Of a DNA stretch of 64,000 nt, positions 45,114-54,370 are shown piece by piece (the stretch's first letter is position 1; each line of letters starts with the position of its first letter). This DNA comes from CAYNRE01 sp964399535 (GTDB lineage Bacteria > Planctomycetota > Planctomycetia > Pirellulales > CAYNRE01). The stretch is taken from contig CAYNRE010000071.1 in the NCBI GenBank assembly GCA_964399535.1, positions 248,001 through 312,000 of the forward strand, given 5' to 3'. Below the pieces are notes generated by a model. That model had not been told where the DNA came from, did not search any database, and saw nothing but the letters and a program-made list of their open reading frames with translations. The translations under genes and the position numbers were made by a program.

Positions 45114-46133
45114 TTGATCGGCATCCGTTCGTGGCGGTGCGCTGGCACACTCATTACCGCGCTCGCTTCGCTCGTAATCGGCCGGCCCGCGCTCGCGGAA
45201 ATGCTCACCTTCAGCACCGCGCCGGCTTCGACCTTGACGTTCTCAGTCGATATGTTCGACGGCGGGCTGGTCGAAAGCGCCACGTTTAACGTCGCGGGCA
45301 CGCTCGTTCAGGACCAAACCTTCGCTACCCAGGGTGGTTTTGGCCTGGTGGCGACCAGCGCCCAGTTGAAGAGCGCCAACTTAGCGCTGAGCGGCGCCGA
45401 TCCGAATTTCGATTTCGACCTCGGCTTTCAGGGCACGCTTTCGACGACGGTCGCCAACCTGGTGCTGAGCGCCACGGGGCCCAGCCAGGCGTTTATTCCG
45501 CCCCCCACCGCGGCCGGCACCACCAAGTTCTCGCTCTCTGGTTCGTCGTTGGTGCTTAATTCAGGAACCATCACCTACACCGGCGAGGGCACCGTGGCCG
45601 GCGTGGTGGGTACCAACTCGTTGAACTTCGCCAATTTCCCCTTGGAGCTCGAGTTCCCCGCCAGCGCACAAATGACCGTCGTGGTCACTCCCCAAGGAAG
45701 TGGACAGCTCGTTACAGCCACCTTGCCGCTGACCGGCGCGCGCGGCGTGTTCAGCACCGATCCGGAGCTGTATGCCATCGGCATTTCGCTGGGTGGAAAT
45801 CTGGTTCTAACGGCTACCCGCGGAACGGGCAGCACGCTCGTCGGCGATGCCAACGGCGATTGTTCGGTGGGGGCGGCCGACTATACGATTTGGGCGGCTC
45901 AGTTCGGACAGACTGGCGCCGGGCTGACGGCCGATTTCGACGGCAACGGGTCGGTCGGTGCCGCGGACTACGCGCTCTGGGCGGCCAATTTTGGGAACAC
46001 CTGCCCGCCGGCCCTGAGCGCGGTGCCCGAACCGTCGACTTTGGGATTAGCCGGCGCCGCGTTGGCCTGTTGGGTGTGTGGCTATCGCCGCCGGGCACGC
46101 GGTCGCGCGGAGCGCGTTTTTTGGGCGTGGTAA
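45114..46133 (+). CDS. Dockerin-like, PEP-CTERM-anchored secreted protein
   Basis: Translation likely starts at TTG 45114 with a strong GAGGAGG a few bases upstream. The 339-residue protein has a signal peptide (LITALASLVIGRPALAEM) and a beta-rich body. Two calcium-binding dockerin type I repeats follow (GDANGDCSVGAADYTIWA and DFDGNGSVGAADYALWAANF). The PEP-CTERM sorting tail is VPEPSTLGLAGAALACW, then a basic end. PEP-CTERM proteins are exported and processed by an exosortase, which is not in this window. The dockerin pair may bind cohesin-like partners or simply calcium. Confidence 0.85.
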   Translation: MIGIRSWRCAGTLITALASLVIGRPALAEMLTFSTAPASTLTFSVDMFDGGLVESATFNVAGTLVQDQTFATQGGFGLVATSAQLKSANLALSGADPNFDFDLGFQGTLSTTVANLVLSATGPSQAFIPPPTAAGTTKFSLSGSSLVLNSGTITYTGEGTVAGVVGTNSLNFANFPLELEFPASAQMTVVVTPQGSGQLVTATLPLTGARGVFSTDPELYAIGISLGGNLVLTATRGTGSTLVGDANGDCSVGAADYTIWAAQFGQTGAGLTADFDGNGSVGAADYALWAANFGNTCPPALSAVPEPSTLGLAGAALACWVCGYRRRARGRAERVFWAW

Positions 46134-46333
46134 ACCTGTGGGGCAGAGGCGCTAGCCGCCTTACCAGCTTTCCGCCGCTTCGATCGCCGGTGCCGCTGAT
46201 CATGGTCGCGCGCCACGGATCGGCGGCATCAAGATGCCAACCCCGCGGTCGCTGGGCGGCTTGAACTTCGAAGGGTTCCTGATAGGCTACTTTATTCGGC
46301 TGACCGGTCGCCGACTTCGCCGGACAGCCCCCT

Positions 46334-46407
46334 GGCGGCGTAGCTCAGTTGGTTAGAGCAGCGGAATCATAATCCGCGTGTCGGGGGTTCGACTCCCTCC
46401 GCCGCTA
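46334..46407 (+). tRNA. tRNA-Met (anticodon CAT)
   Basis: A 74-nt cloverleaf. The acceptor GGCGGCG pairs with CGCCGCT (one G-U). The anticodon stem is GCGGA/TCCGC with loop ATCATAA. It lacks initiator features, so it is elongator Met or an Ile tRNA with modified C34. An integrase relic starts 42 bp downstream. Confidence 0.92.
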
Positions 46408-46448
46408 CTTGCGTCATCCTCTGTCAGAGCGTGAAAGAGGATGACTAA

Positions 46449-47855
46449 CTACTTCTTGGGCAAGGCCTTGCCTGCCGCCCTTTCGTCACTCTCGACGGGG
46501 GCGCTGTTGCCAACCAATGCCTCTGACTGCCAGTCAGAGTCGGAAGTTTGTGCAAACCTGTGTGCAAACTTTTCGTCAGCGGCTTGTGATGCCGCGTCCT
46601 GCAGCACCTGCTCTGCCTGTGGCGGAGCAGGCAGGCTTTGAACGTCGCCGCCTGATCGCCTATTCCCACATGGCTTTAGATGTTAAGCGTCAAGTTGACA
46701 TCGCTGTGTCGTGCATTCGACTGGGCAAGCTTTGGCGACACTCCTGCCTTTGCCAAATTCGAGATCAACGTGTGGCGATTGGCGTGGAAGTCGACGAACA
46801 GTCCATCCTCGTCACAATAGGGAATGCCGACTCGTTCGAGATCGAGCTTCATCATTTTGGATGTTCGTCGCAACCCGCCGGTTGTCGTCTTGAAGGCGAG
46901 AAGTGGACCATCTATGTCAAGCCCTGGCTTGTTGGCCAGCCAATGCTGCATGCGATCGGCCACGGCTGGGTGCAGAGAAACGACGTCGTTTCTCCACCGT
47001 TTGCTATAGCTGGCTTTTACGCTCACGCTAGCTGGTTGCGCCTTGAATTCGAACGATCGAAGCGTAAGCGAGGCAAGCTCTTCTCGCCGGTATCCGGTCC
47101 AAGCGGCAAGAATACAAAGCATCGCTCGATCACCGCCGGCAAGCCCCTGAATCGGATGCCCTGTTTGAGTCGATTCTATGAGCTTGGAGAGTTCGCTCGC
47201 GAACAAGGCGCGCCGCTGTCTCCGAATATCGGTTTCAGCGTTAAGCGAATGAAGATGTACCAAAGGGCTCGACGGAACAGAACCGTCCCTGACCATCCAC
47301 TGGCAGAACTCCTTCATCGCATTCAAGTAGTGGTTGCTGGTTTTGACTCCAAGACGGTTCGAGCGACGTTCCTCCGCTAGCCGCCTGAGCAATTGAGAAC
47401 CTGAAATGTCTGCCCAGCACTAGAAGCGACAGCCGACCAGGAACCGCTCGACGCGGCGGCAAGTGTGGTCCACATGCTTGGCCGAAATACCCATACTTTC
47501 GAGATAGCATTGAAATGCAGCGAGATGCTCGGTCAAAGGCTTTGATTCACCGTCCTCATGCGGGTCGCTAAGCCCGGACTGGCGCCACTTAGCTTTGCGT
47601 TTCAGTTCAGCCGCCAACTGAGTTGTCGCCTCCTTGTCGGCGTATACAGGAACTCTTTGCCAACGGCCGGTCGCATCCCGAAATTGGATCTACCACTTCC
47701 GCGACTCTTGCGTGAATCGCGTGCCGCACTCAGTAACGGGATAGATCAACGACCTTCCGGATCGCTTCAGCCTGACGAATACGGTCGTTCTTAGCGACGA
47801 TTTCCGCGTTGCTTGGAATCGGCTTCGTAGTCTTGACCTTGAATAGGTGAGCCAT
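46449..47855 (-). pseudogene. Decayed tyrosine-recombinase integrase
   Basis: A phage-type integrase can be read from MAHLFKVKTTKPIPSN at 47855 to a tail ending AAGKALPKK at 46449. It has one frameshift near the N-terminus, TAG at 47690-47692, TAG at 47420-47422 and TAA at 46676-46678, then another frameshift in the tail. The conserved parts are readable: core-binding domain, TGYRREELASL with the first catalytic Arg, DFHANRHT and NARHSDVNL. The TAA replaces the codon of the nucleophilic Tyr (NI-stop-SHV where relatives have YTHV). The product cannot be an active recombinase. Confidence 0.85.
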
Positions 47856-47909
47856 GCGGAACACCCCTCTAGGCGCAGCAAGAATCTTGGCCCGATCACG
47901 CTGCCAAGT

Positions 47910-49361
47910 TTAGGCAGCAGGTGCCAAATCGTCCGCCGCAAACTTGTGCAAACTTCGGTGTGCGTAAGTACTTAGCAAGAAACGCACTGCAACACCGAGC
48001 CGCAGGTTCGATTCCCGCCGCCTCCAATTTTTGGCCTTAGCGTCATCTGGTGCCACCGGGTGACCGACCGCGTCACAAAGCCCAGCCTGGCTGGGCTTTA
48101 CGCGTTTCTGGGGCGTGGTGTTCTCCCCTGCCGAATTGACAGTCGGCGACGTCGAGTGACAGCTTGAGTCGTCTGGCGCGGTGCCAGAGCGGTGCCAGGA
48201 TTCGCCGTTTGCGGTTTGGGTGACGGCGGGTTTCGGCGGTGTCGTAGGAGGCTGAAGCCTCGCGACGGCGCGGGCCTGATCCGTGAGGCCGATGTGGGTA
48301 TACCGCATCGTCATGCGGATGTCCGTGTGCCTGGCAAGTTCTCGAACCTCAGTCGGAGTGCCACCGCAACGGAACAGTTCGGTGACATGCGAATGCCGTC
48401 CGGCCGCGTGAAAGTCGGCAATCCCGTCGGCCGTCTGATACGGGATGCCTGCCGTTTCCAAATCCTTCTTGACCATCAGCCAGGTCTTCTTGCGATCGAG
48501 CCTCGGAAAGAGTTTGTCCCCCGGCGCGATTTCGGCAAACCACAGGCGCAGCTTTTCCACCAGTTCAGGATGGAGTGGAAGGATGTCCTCGCGCCGATGC
48601 TTGGAGCAGGCAGCCGCGACTGACAGCGTTGGCGTGTCGACATCGAGCCTGAAGCTGCTGGCGGTGAGGCTGGCCATTTCCTTTCGCCGCAGCCCGGTCA
48701 TAAAGCTGAAGTAGTAGGCGCGAGCTCGTTGTGGGCCGGTGTAGCCTTGAATTGGCTTCTCGCTCATCTCGGCTGTCTCGATGAGCTTCGTCATTTCCTC
48801 TCGCGACAACGCACGGCGCTCGTGTCGGACGTCGACTTCAGTGTTTAGTCGACCGAGTCCTGCCACAGGATTTGCGGCGACGCGCCCATCGTCGGCGAGC
48901 CAACGACCGAACGCATCGAACGCCTGGACATAGTGGTTGGTCGTTCGGTTTCCGATCTTCTTGTCGTCTCGCAATTTCGAGAGATGCTCTTGAATCTTGG
49001 CCTTGGAGACATCCGCCAACTTATGGAATTGGCAGTGGGTCAGGATGGCTCGAATGCGAGACAGCGTAAGCTTGACGTGCTTCTGTGTGGTCGAGCGATG
49101 GGTCAAGTGTCGCTCGAATTCGTTCACGTGCTCCGTGATGGGACGAGATTGCGCGGCGGCCAAAGACTCAGCGACGGGATCGATGATGCCGCGTTTGCGA
49201 AGCATCGTCTCGTGTTCCAACTTGTGGGCGAGTTGCTCGGTCATCGCCTTGTCGGTAAAGCCCTTGGTATTGCGCCGTCGGCCAAGATGGTCGGTCCAGG
49301 TGATGTAGTACGGCGTGACTCGTTTGCTGCGATCGCGCGTTCGTTTGTAGATCGAGGCCAT
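47910..49361 (-). CDS. Tyrosine-recombinase integrase
   Basis: The 483-residue site-specific recombinase starts MASIYKRTRDRSKRVTPYYI, an Arm-type DNA-binding start. It continues with a SAM-like core-binding domain and the catalytic domain. Catalytic residues visible are Arg in TGLRRKEMASL, His and Arg in DFHAAGRHSHVT, LARHTD, and the nucleophile Tyr in MRYTHI. After the catalytic domain about 110 extra residues include a stretch encoded by a tRNA 3'-end fragment (48027-47994), so the extreme C-terminus is probably a junction product of integration. It is related to, but distinct from, the adjacent integrase pseudogene. Confidence 0.85.
   Translation of the reverse strand: MASIYKRTRDRSKRVTPYYITWTDHLGRRRNTKGFTDKAMTEQLAHKLEHETMLRKRGIIDPVAESLAAAQSRPITEHVNEFERHLTHRSTTQKHVKLTLSRIRAILTHCQFHKLADVSKAKIQEHLSKLRDDKKIGNRTTNHYVQAFDAFGRWLADDGRVAANPVAGLGRLNTEVDVRHERRALSREEMTKLIETAEMSEKPIQGYTGPQRARAYYFSFMTGLRRKEMASLTASSFRLDVDTPTLSVAAACSKHRREDILPLHPELVEKLRLWFAEIAPGDKLFPRLDRKKTWLMVKKDLETAGIPYQTADGIADFHAAGRHSHVTELFRCGGTPTEVRELARHTDIRMTMRYTHIGLTDQARAVARLQPPTTPPKPAVTQTANGESWHRSGTAPDDSSCHSTSPTVNSAGENTTPQKRVKPSQAGLCDAVGHPVAPDDAKAKNWRRRESNLRLGVAVRFLLSTYAHRSLHKFAADDLAPAA
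47994..48027 (+). other. Putative att site: tRNA 3'-end fragment
   Basis: The segment ends in GCAGGTTCGATTCCCGCC followed by GCCTCCA, a recognisable T-arm plus acceptor strand and discriminator without the 5' half of a tRNA. It matches 18 of 22 positions of the tRNA-Met 3' end at 46386-46407. It lies inside the 3' end of the integrase gene, the usual place for an attachment site. Confidence 0.6.
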
Positions 49362-49379
49362 GGCTCGGGTTCCTGTGGT

Positions 49380-49646
49380 TTAGTGGTTGGAGCCATCCTT
49401 GGCGATAGTGTTCCAGGTGTGAAGTTCAGGGCAGCCGGCGGCGATCCAGGCGTTGATCTCATCGAGTCGCCAACGGGGGCTGCGGCCGATGTGGACGGCC
49501 ATCGGCAGTTTTCCGGCACTGAGTAGCCTCCAGAGCGTTCGCTTGGACACACTCAGGATCGTAGCGAACTCTGCGGCCGAGATCAGCAAGTTCGCCGATC
49601 GGATGTCCGCATCCGACTGGTCGTCGATGGGCGGTCGGCGAATCAT
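49380..49646 (-). CDS. Excisionase/AlpA-like helix-turn-helix protein
   Basis: This 88-residue protein has the MerR-like excisionase fold. LISAAEFATILSVSKRTLWR is the helix-turn-helix, LLSAGKLPMAVHIGRSPRWR the wing, and LDEINAWIAAGCP the closing helix. Such proteins bind att-site DNA and steer the integrase toward excision. It sits 18 bp before the integrase gene on the same strand. It overlaps the end of the coupling-protein gene by 4 bp, so coupling protein, excisionase and integrase form one transcription unit. Confidence 0.85.
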   Translation of the reverse strand: MIRRPPIDDQSDADIRSANLLISAAEFATILSVSKRTLWRLLSAGKLPMAVHIGRSPRWRLDEINAWIAAGCPELHTWNTIAKDGSNH

Positions 49647-51208
49647 GAGAAGAACTCCGGCGGGGGTTGCGGCGAATCATCGGCCCGGTCCGCGCCTGGC
49701 GGCGGATCGTCGAGCGGATTCCAGGGTTCGTAGTTGCGAGGCGTGGCCGGCCGATTGCGCCGGCGTTGGCGAGGTTTCCTCGAACGCAACGGCGGACCGG
49801 CAAACTTCTGCTCTTGCTCGGGCGTCCACGGCTGCAGAAGCTGACAGCGCCAATCGCGCTTGACGAATTCGGGCACGTTGGGGTCCGGGGCGATCATCTC
49901 GTCGTCGAACAGGCGATCGCCGGGAATGGTCGCCGAGTAGCAGCCTTGGGAGCGGACAATGTAGTAGCCGCTCAACCCGTTCTCGCGATTACAGGTGGGC
50001 GTCGACATCAACTCGGAAGGAAGCACGGCCTTGCGAACCGTCTTCTGTTTGGACTCGGAGCGACTGCGTCCGTGAGGCGAGCTGCTGACGCTGGTCGAGG
50101 TCTGTTCGATTTCCTGGTCGCCGAAAAGTGTGGAGGCCCAATCGGCCGTCACGGGGCATTCGAGACGACCGATGAAGCGATTGGCGAACAGGCTGAGCAA
50201 CTCGTCGGTCTGGTGCGTGCCGTAGAGCTTGGGATCACGCAAGCCCGCAATCGACTGAAAGGCGACGACAATGCACGCACCCCTGGACCGGCCCTTCTTG
50301 CCCAAGCTCACCAGGCCGTCTTGCTTCCCCGCCTCGGCCAACTCGTCCCAAATGAAAAATGACCTGCGAGTAAACGAATCGGATTGGTTGAGCGTGATGT
50401 CGCAAGCTCGCTTGGAAATGCAGCGGTTTACAGCGTCAATTGCGGTACGGCTGGAGTCCGACGCGCCAAGCACCAAAATCATGTCGCTGGCGGCCCAGTC
50501 TTCGATCGAGACTCGCTCTGTGGCTGTTTCCCAGGCGGCCGCCACCGGTTCCAAGGGGAGCAGCTTGGTGGCAATGGTCGACATGATGTTGGCCACCAAG
50601 CGGCGGTCATAAAAGTATCGCTGCAATATGGTTCGCGTTTCGGGATGTCGAGCGAGGACCCGCTTTAGCAACTTCGGTGAAGTGAGCGCGCGCAGCAGAT
50701 CGGCCAGAGTCCAATCCACGCCGGAAAGAAGAAAAGATAGAATTACGCCGTACAATAAATGTCTCGCTGCGTCTGCGAAAAATGGCTGAGACTCGTGGAC
50801 TTGCGGGATCAGCGTGAAGGCGATCTCAACGGCGATGCGAGGTTCGCGCACATCTCGGCAGATGTCCCAGGCCGCTCCGCGGGCGTCCCACGGATTGAGC
50901 GTCACGATGCGCGCCTGCGGAGCGATCGACTTGAGATACGGCAGAACGTTTTGTTTGGCGTCGTAGATCAACGCACGAACATCCGGACGAACGCCTACGC
51001 AGCGCAGCGCCGATCCCAGAAAAAGGTTCAACAGCGTGCTCTTCCCGCTGCCTGGCGCCCCCGCCAGCAGGAAACCGCCGGTGGCTTCCCGGTGATCGAG
51101 ATAGTCCACGCCAAACCGCAGATCATCCTCGGACCGAGAACCTTGGGGCGGTTGAGGTTCCCGCTGCGTCTTTCGCCACCCAGATAGGATGGCATCAAGC
51201 CGTGTCAT
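49643..51208 (-). CDS. VirD4/TraD-type conjugative coupling ATPase
   Basis: The 521-residue protein has Walker A GAPGSGKSTLLNLF near 49-62 and a Walker B region SFFIWDELAEAGK, followed by RSRGACIVVAFQSIAGLRDP typical of TraD-like coupling proteins. These hexameric ATPases link relaxase-bound DNA to a type IV channel. I see no N-terminal TM helices, so it may be a soluble or shortened type that uses a host or helper channel. The C-terminal tail is Pro/Arg-rich. It lies between the excisionase and the small TM protein in one operon. Confidence 0.8.
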   Translation of the reverse strand: MTRLDAILSGWRKTQREPQPPQGSRSEDDLRFGVDYLDHREATGGFLLAGAPGSGKSTLLNLFLGSALRCVGVRPDVRALIYDAKQNVLPYLKSIAPQARIVTLNPWDARGAAWDICRDVREPRIAVEIAFTLIPQVHESQPFFADAARHLLYGVILSFLLSGVDWTLADLLRALTSPKLLKRVLARHPETRTILQRYFYDRRLVANIMSTIATKLLPLEPVAAAWETATERVSIEDWAASDMILVLGASDSSRTAIDAVNRCISKRACDITLNQSDSFTRRSFFIWDELAEAGKQDGLVSLGKKGRSRGACIVVAFQSIAGLRDPKLYGTHQTDELLSLFANRFIGRLECPVTADWASTLFGDQEIEQTSTSVSSSPHGRSRSESKQKTVRKAVLPSELMSTPTCNRENGLSGYYIVRSQGCYSATIPGDRLFDDEMIAPDPNVPEFVKRDWRCQLLQPWTPEQEQKFAGPPLRSRKPRQRRRNRPATPRNYEPWNPLDDPPPGADRADDSPQPPPEFFS

Positions 51209-51234
51209 GACGAATTCCTTCTTGACAAGTGGCG

Positions 51235-51651
51235 CTAACTCCGACGGCCTTCGTCGGGATTCGATCGGACCGTTCGCCGGACGATGGAGCGACCACGGAC
51301 GGATGAGTGTTCGGCCGGAGTTGCCGTGCGCCGATCGACGGGACGGCCGCGGACGTGGCCAGAGGGCGACTCCGGCCGCGACTGAAAGGTCCAGCGTGCG
51401 GCGATTACCGTGACCACGATCACAATCAGGACGGCGACCGGTCCCGTCGAGACGACGACGAACAGGAAGGACAGGGCCATCGCAAGGAACATCGCGCCCC
51501 CCCAGAGAGTCGCCCCAACCCTCAGGCAGGCGATGAGCGGAAAGAGCAGCACGAAAATCCCCTTGGCCAGGGGCTGCAAGCTTGGCGGGTATTCATTCCA
51601 GTCCGGCACATCGATGAATGGGGGCGTGGTTTTTGGCGGGCGCTCGTTCAT
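51235..51651 (-). CDS. Small membrane protein between relaxase and coupling protein
   Basis: This 138-residue protein has about three hydrophobic segments (LAKGIFVLLFPLIACLRVGA, LWGGAMFLAMALSFLFVVVS and VAVLIVIVVTVIAARW). An Arg/Ser-rich cytoplasmic tail follows. The ATG at 51651 overlaps the relaxase stop in ATGA. I do not recognise a family. Its place before the coupling ATPase suggests that it could supply the membrane anchor which the coupling protein lacks, which is an inference. Confidence 0.65.
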   Translation of the reverse strand: MNERPPKTTPPFIDVPDWNEYPPSLQPLAKGIFVLLFPLIACLRVGATLWGGAMFLAMALSFLFVVVSTGPVAVLIVIVVTVIAARWTFQSRPESPSGHVRGRPVDRRTATPAEHSSVRGRSIVRRTVRSNPDEGRRS

Positions 51652-54353
51652 CGTTCGATCTCCAAAGTGGGTAGGCGGCTCTTGTCACGGCTTGGTTTAC
51701 CCAGGTCGTGCGCGAGGAGCTTGTCTCTCGAACGCGAGACGGCCTGGGCGAGGTCACGTAAAGTTTCGCCGGCGTGCAACTGGTCCACGAAAAAATGGCT
51801 CGTTTCTTTGGCGCGAGTCGCCTGAACATATGCCAGCGCGCGATCGACTAGCTTGCCGGACAGCAGAATCAGTGCCTTGGCGACCGTGCGGCCCTGCATC
51901 TTGTGTGTGGTCGCGGCATACGCGAGTCCGATCGCGTCTTTTTGCAGAGCGCGCAGCGGGATGACGACGACGGGCTGCTGTTTCACCTCATCACGTCCGG
52001 TCGGAACCCAATGATCGAGTCGCACGGTGATGCGACGTGTGAGCGGATTGACCGACAGCACTGTGCCCTGGTGACCGTTTTCGACCCCTGCCGCGCGATA
52101 CGATTTATGGAACAACACGCGGTCGCCGCGGTAGATGTACCCTTCCGCCACGCGCACTCCGCCGTGCTGGGCCACCTTTCGTTGGGCCTGCCGCTCCCGC
52201 TGGCAGCGCAGGTTCAGGGCCTGCGCCTCGCGGCGAGTCTGGGTCAAGATGAGATGATCCTGGGGTTGCTTAACGCCGCCCGTTTCTGCCCAATGTGCAA
52301 CGAGCTTTCGCAGCGTGTCGAGTTTGTTTTTGCCGATGGTCAGGCGGCCGGCCTCGGCATACAGTTCCAACGCCTTGGCACCCTGCCCCTCGCGGAGCAA
52401 CGTTACGGCCTGACGATCGACGGCGTGGCGTTGGCGGCGGTTTTCGCCAAGATGGGGCCCTTTGATGATCCCCACTAGCCGACGAAAGGGGCCACCAGCG
52501 TCGATCGGCGAAAGTTGTTTGGTATCGCCGACCACGAGGACCGTGGCGCCCGACTTTTTGGCGTGATGCAGGCAACGCGACATCGTGTGCGTGTCGAGCA
52601 TTCCCGCCTCATCGAGAATCAGTACATGCTTCTTGCCGATCGTCACCTTGCTGGGTCCATACGTCGGCAACCCGCGGGCGGCGCGCACCAACTGACGCGT
52701 ATGATGGCGGACGATGTCTTTGACCCGGTCCCATGCAGCGCGGTCCAAGTGATGCAGATAGCTGGCGACGGTTCGGCTCTTGATATTGGCTTGGGCGGCC
52801 AGTTCTTCCTTAGCAATGCCGCTCAGCGCCCCACCGATGACGCGATAGCCGGCGCGCTCCAGCGCTTCGCGCACTGTATCGAGGACAAACGTCTTGCCCG
52901 AACCGGCGACCCCGGTCAGCGTGCGAATCTGGGCCGTTGACCGAAGGATTGCGGCAACTGCTTGCTTCTGTTCTTCGGTGGCGGTCGTGCGCTGCGCCAG
53001 CACGCGGTCAATTGTCTTCTGCGACACCTTCGCGCCTTCGGCCCGGAGTAGGACGTCCGTGTCCGCCAGGAGCTTCTTTTCGAGGGCCCACATTTGCGGC
53101 GTCGAGTAGTGAAGATCACCTTCGTGATCCGTCAGCCGCACGATTTCTGGTGACTGCCGGAGGTCCCTATCGATCCGCTCGATAACCTCCAAACCATCGA
53201 CGCCGGTATGACTGAGCAGCTCAGCCGTCCGCTGGATCAACTGTTGGCGCGTGAAGTGGGCTTCGGACTGGGTGAGTTCCGCCATCGCTTGTCGCAACGC
53301 CTGCGGATAGATGTTTGCGTGGTCGATGTTGTTCGGTCGGCCAAGCATGGCCTCGATCTGTTCTGGACCGAAGCCGTGCTTGCGCCCTTCGCTTTCCCAG
53401 GTCGCGTGCAGTTCAGAGTGTGGCGGCTGTTGCCGTTTGGCCTGCCGCGTTTTGATCTGCGCGGCCGCCTTGGCGTTTGTGGTGGCGAGCCCAGTCAACC
53501 GCTTATCCCCGGCCACGAACTCTTCAATCTCGTCGTGGCGGGACGACCACAGCTTTCGCAGCAATTCGGGAACGCCGGCGATTTCAGCCCAACCCCGCAG
53601 TCGACCATTGGCGTCGACGGCCGGCCGAAGTGGCAATTGGATGCGTTTGCTTAACTCGGCCGTGACCAGACAGCGATAGACGGGCCCAAGAGCGCGGGTC
53701 CAGTCGAACAGCATTCGGGTGTTGATCGCCGACCAGCGCCCATCCTCGCCTTGGCAGAGATTCGCGATGACGCAATGCCGATGACGGTGGGGCTGCGGAT
53801 CAACGGCCCGACTCGTCCCATGGTCGAACAGTGCCACGACGAGCTTGGCTTGCTGTTGCTCGACGCCGTGCAATCCACGCCGCGCCAGCGGAAACTTCTC
53901 TTCGATGTATGTGATGAGCCGCTTGGAGGCAGCATCCACCGCTTCGTCGATGGCCTGCCGCACCTTCGGGCCACCGACGGCCCAGGCGATGGTCAGGTCT
54001 TCGGGCAACGTCAAGCACAAGTCGATGGCCGGACAGCGTTCCCGACGCTTCCTTTGGGACCGGTCTGGTTCGTTGCCCGTTCTCGATCCTTCGTCAAGAC
54101 CGACGGTTCGTTTCGGCTTACGAACGGGAATCAAAGACTGCCTGGTGACGGGGTGGCAACCAGAAAGCACGGCCAGCAAAGTCTCGTAGTTGGGCGCACC
54201 GCGTAGCCCCAATAGCTTCGCTCCTTCGCCATGCCACTGGCCGAGCGGTTCGCCACCCTTGGCGTAGTAGTCGGCCGTGGTGAAGTAACGTGCGGCATCA
54301 GCAGCGCCGCCGCCTGCTTTGCCGGAACCCAGGGCCTTGATAATGCCGACCAT
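51648..54353 (-). CDS. MobF-family conjugative relaxase-helicase (TrwC/TraI-like)
   Basis: The ATG at 54353 gives 901 residues starting MVGIIKALGSGKAGGGAADA and continuing ARYFTTADYY, the N-terminal pattern of MobF relaxases with catalytic tyrosines. The metal-binding histidines are in PHRHRHCVIANL. The C-terminal half is a RecD/TraI helicase with Walker A GVAGSGKTFVLD, Walker B HVLILDEAGML and the motif AATTHKMQGRT. It nicks oriT, stays bound to the 5' end and unwinds DNA for transfer. A longer upstream frame overlaps the RHH gene and is rejected. Confidence 0.9.
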   Translation of the reverse strand: MVGIIKALGSGKAGGGAADAARYFTTADYYAKGGEPLGQWHGEGAKLLGLRGAPNYETLLAVLSGCHPVTRQSLIPVRKPKRTVGLDEGSRTGNEPDRSQRKRRERCPAIDLCLTLPEDLTIAWAVGGPKVRQAIDEAVDAASKRLITYIEEKFPLARRGLHGVEQQQAKLVVALFDHGTSRAVDPQPHRHRHCVIANLCQGEDGRWSAINTRMLFDWTRALGPVYRCLVTAELSKRIQLPLRPAVDANGRLRGWAEIAGVPELLRKLWSSRHDEIEEFVAGDKRLTGLATTNAKAAAQIKTRQAKRQQPPHSELHATWESEGRKHGFGPEQIEAMLGRPNNIDHANIYPQALRQAMAELTQSEAHFTRQQLIQRTAELLSHTGVDGLEVIERIDRDLRQSPEIVRLTDHEGDLHYSTPQMWALEKKLLADTDVLLRAEGAKVSQKTIDRVLAQRTTATEEQKQAVAAILRSTAQIRTLTGVAGSGKTFVLDTVREALERAGYRVIGGALSGIAKEELAAQANIKSRTVASYLHHLDRAAWDRVKDIVRHHTRQLVRAARGLPTYGPSKVTIGKKHVLILDEAGMLDTHTMSRCLHHAKKSGATVLVVGDTKQLSPIDAGGPFRRLVGIIKGPHLGENRRQRHAVDRQAVTLLREGQGAKALELYAEAGRLTIGKNKLDTLRKLVAHWAETGGVKQPQDHLILTQTRREAQALNLRCQRERQAQRKVAQHGGVRVAEGYIYRGDRVLFHKSYRAAGVENGHQGTVLSVNPLTRRITVRLDHWVPTGRDEVKQQPVVVIPLRALQKDAIGLAYAATTHKMQGRTVAKALILLSGKLVDRALAYVQATRAKETSHFFVDQLHAGETLRDLAQAVSRSRDKLLAHDLGKPSRDKSRLPTLEIER

Positions 54354-54370
54354 GACAAACTCGTTTGACG

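Noticed and set aside
46517..47380. Plus-strand ORF across the integrase pseudogene
   Set aside because: The minus strand reads conserved integrase motifs through the same DNA; the plus frame matches nothing.
48380..48425. H-x-x-x-R spacing in the intact integrase instead of H-x-x-R
   Set aside because: I first read it as a defect, but HxxGRH/T-type spacing fits a recognised variant of this integrase subgroup as I recall it, and all other catalytic residues are intact.
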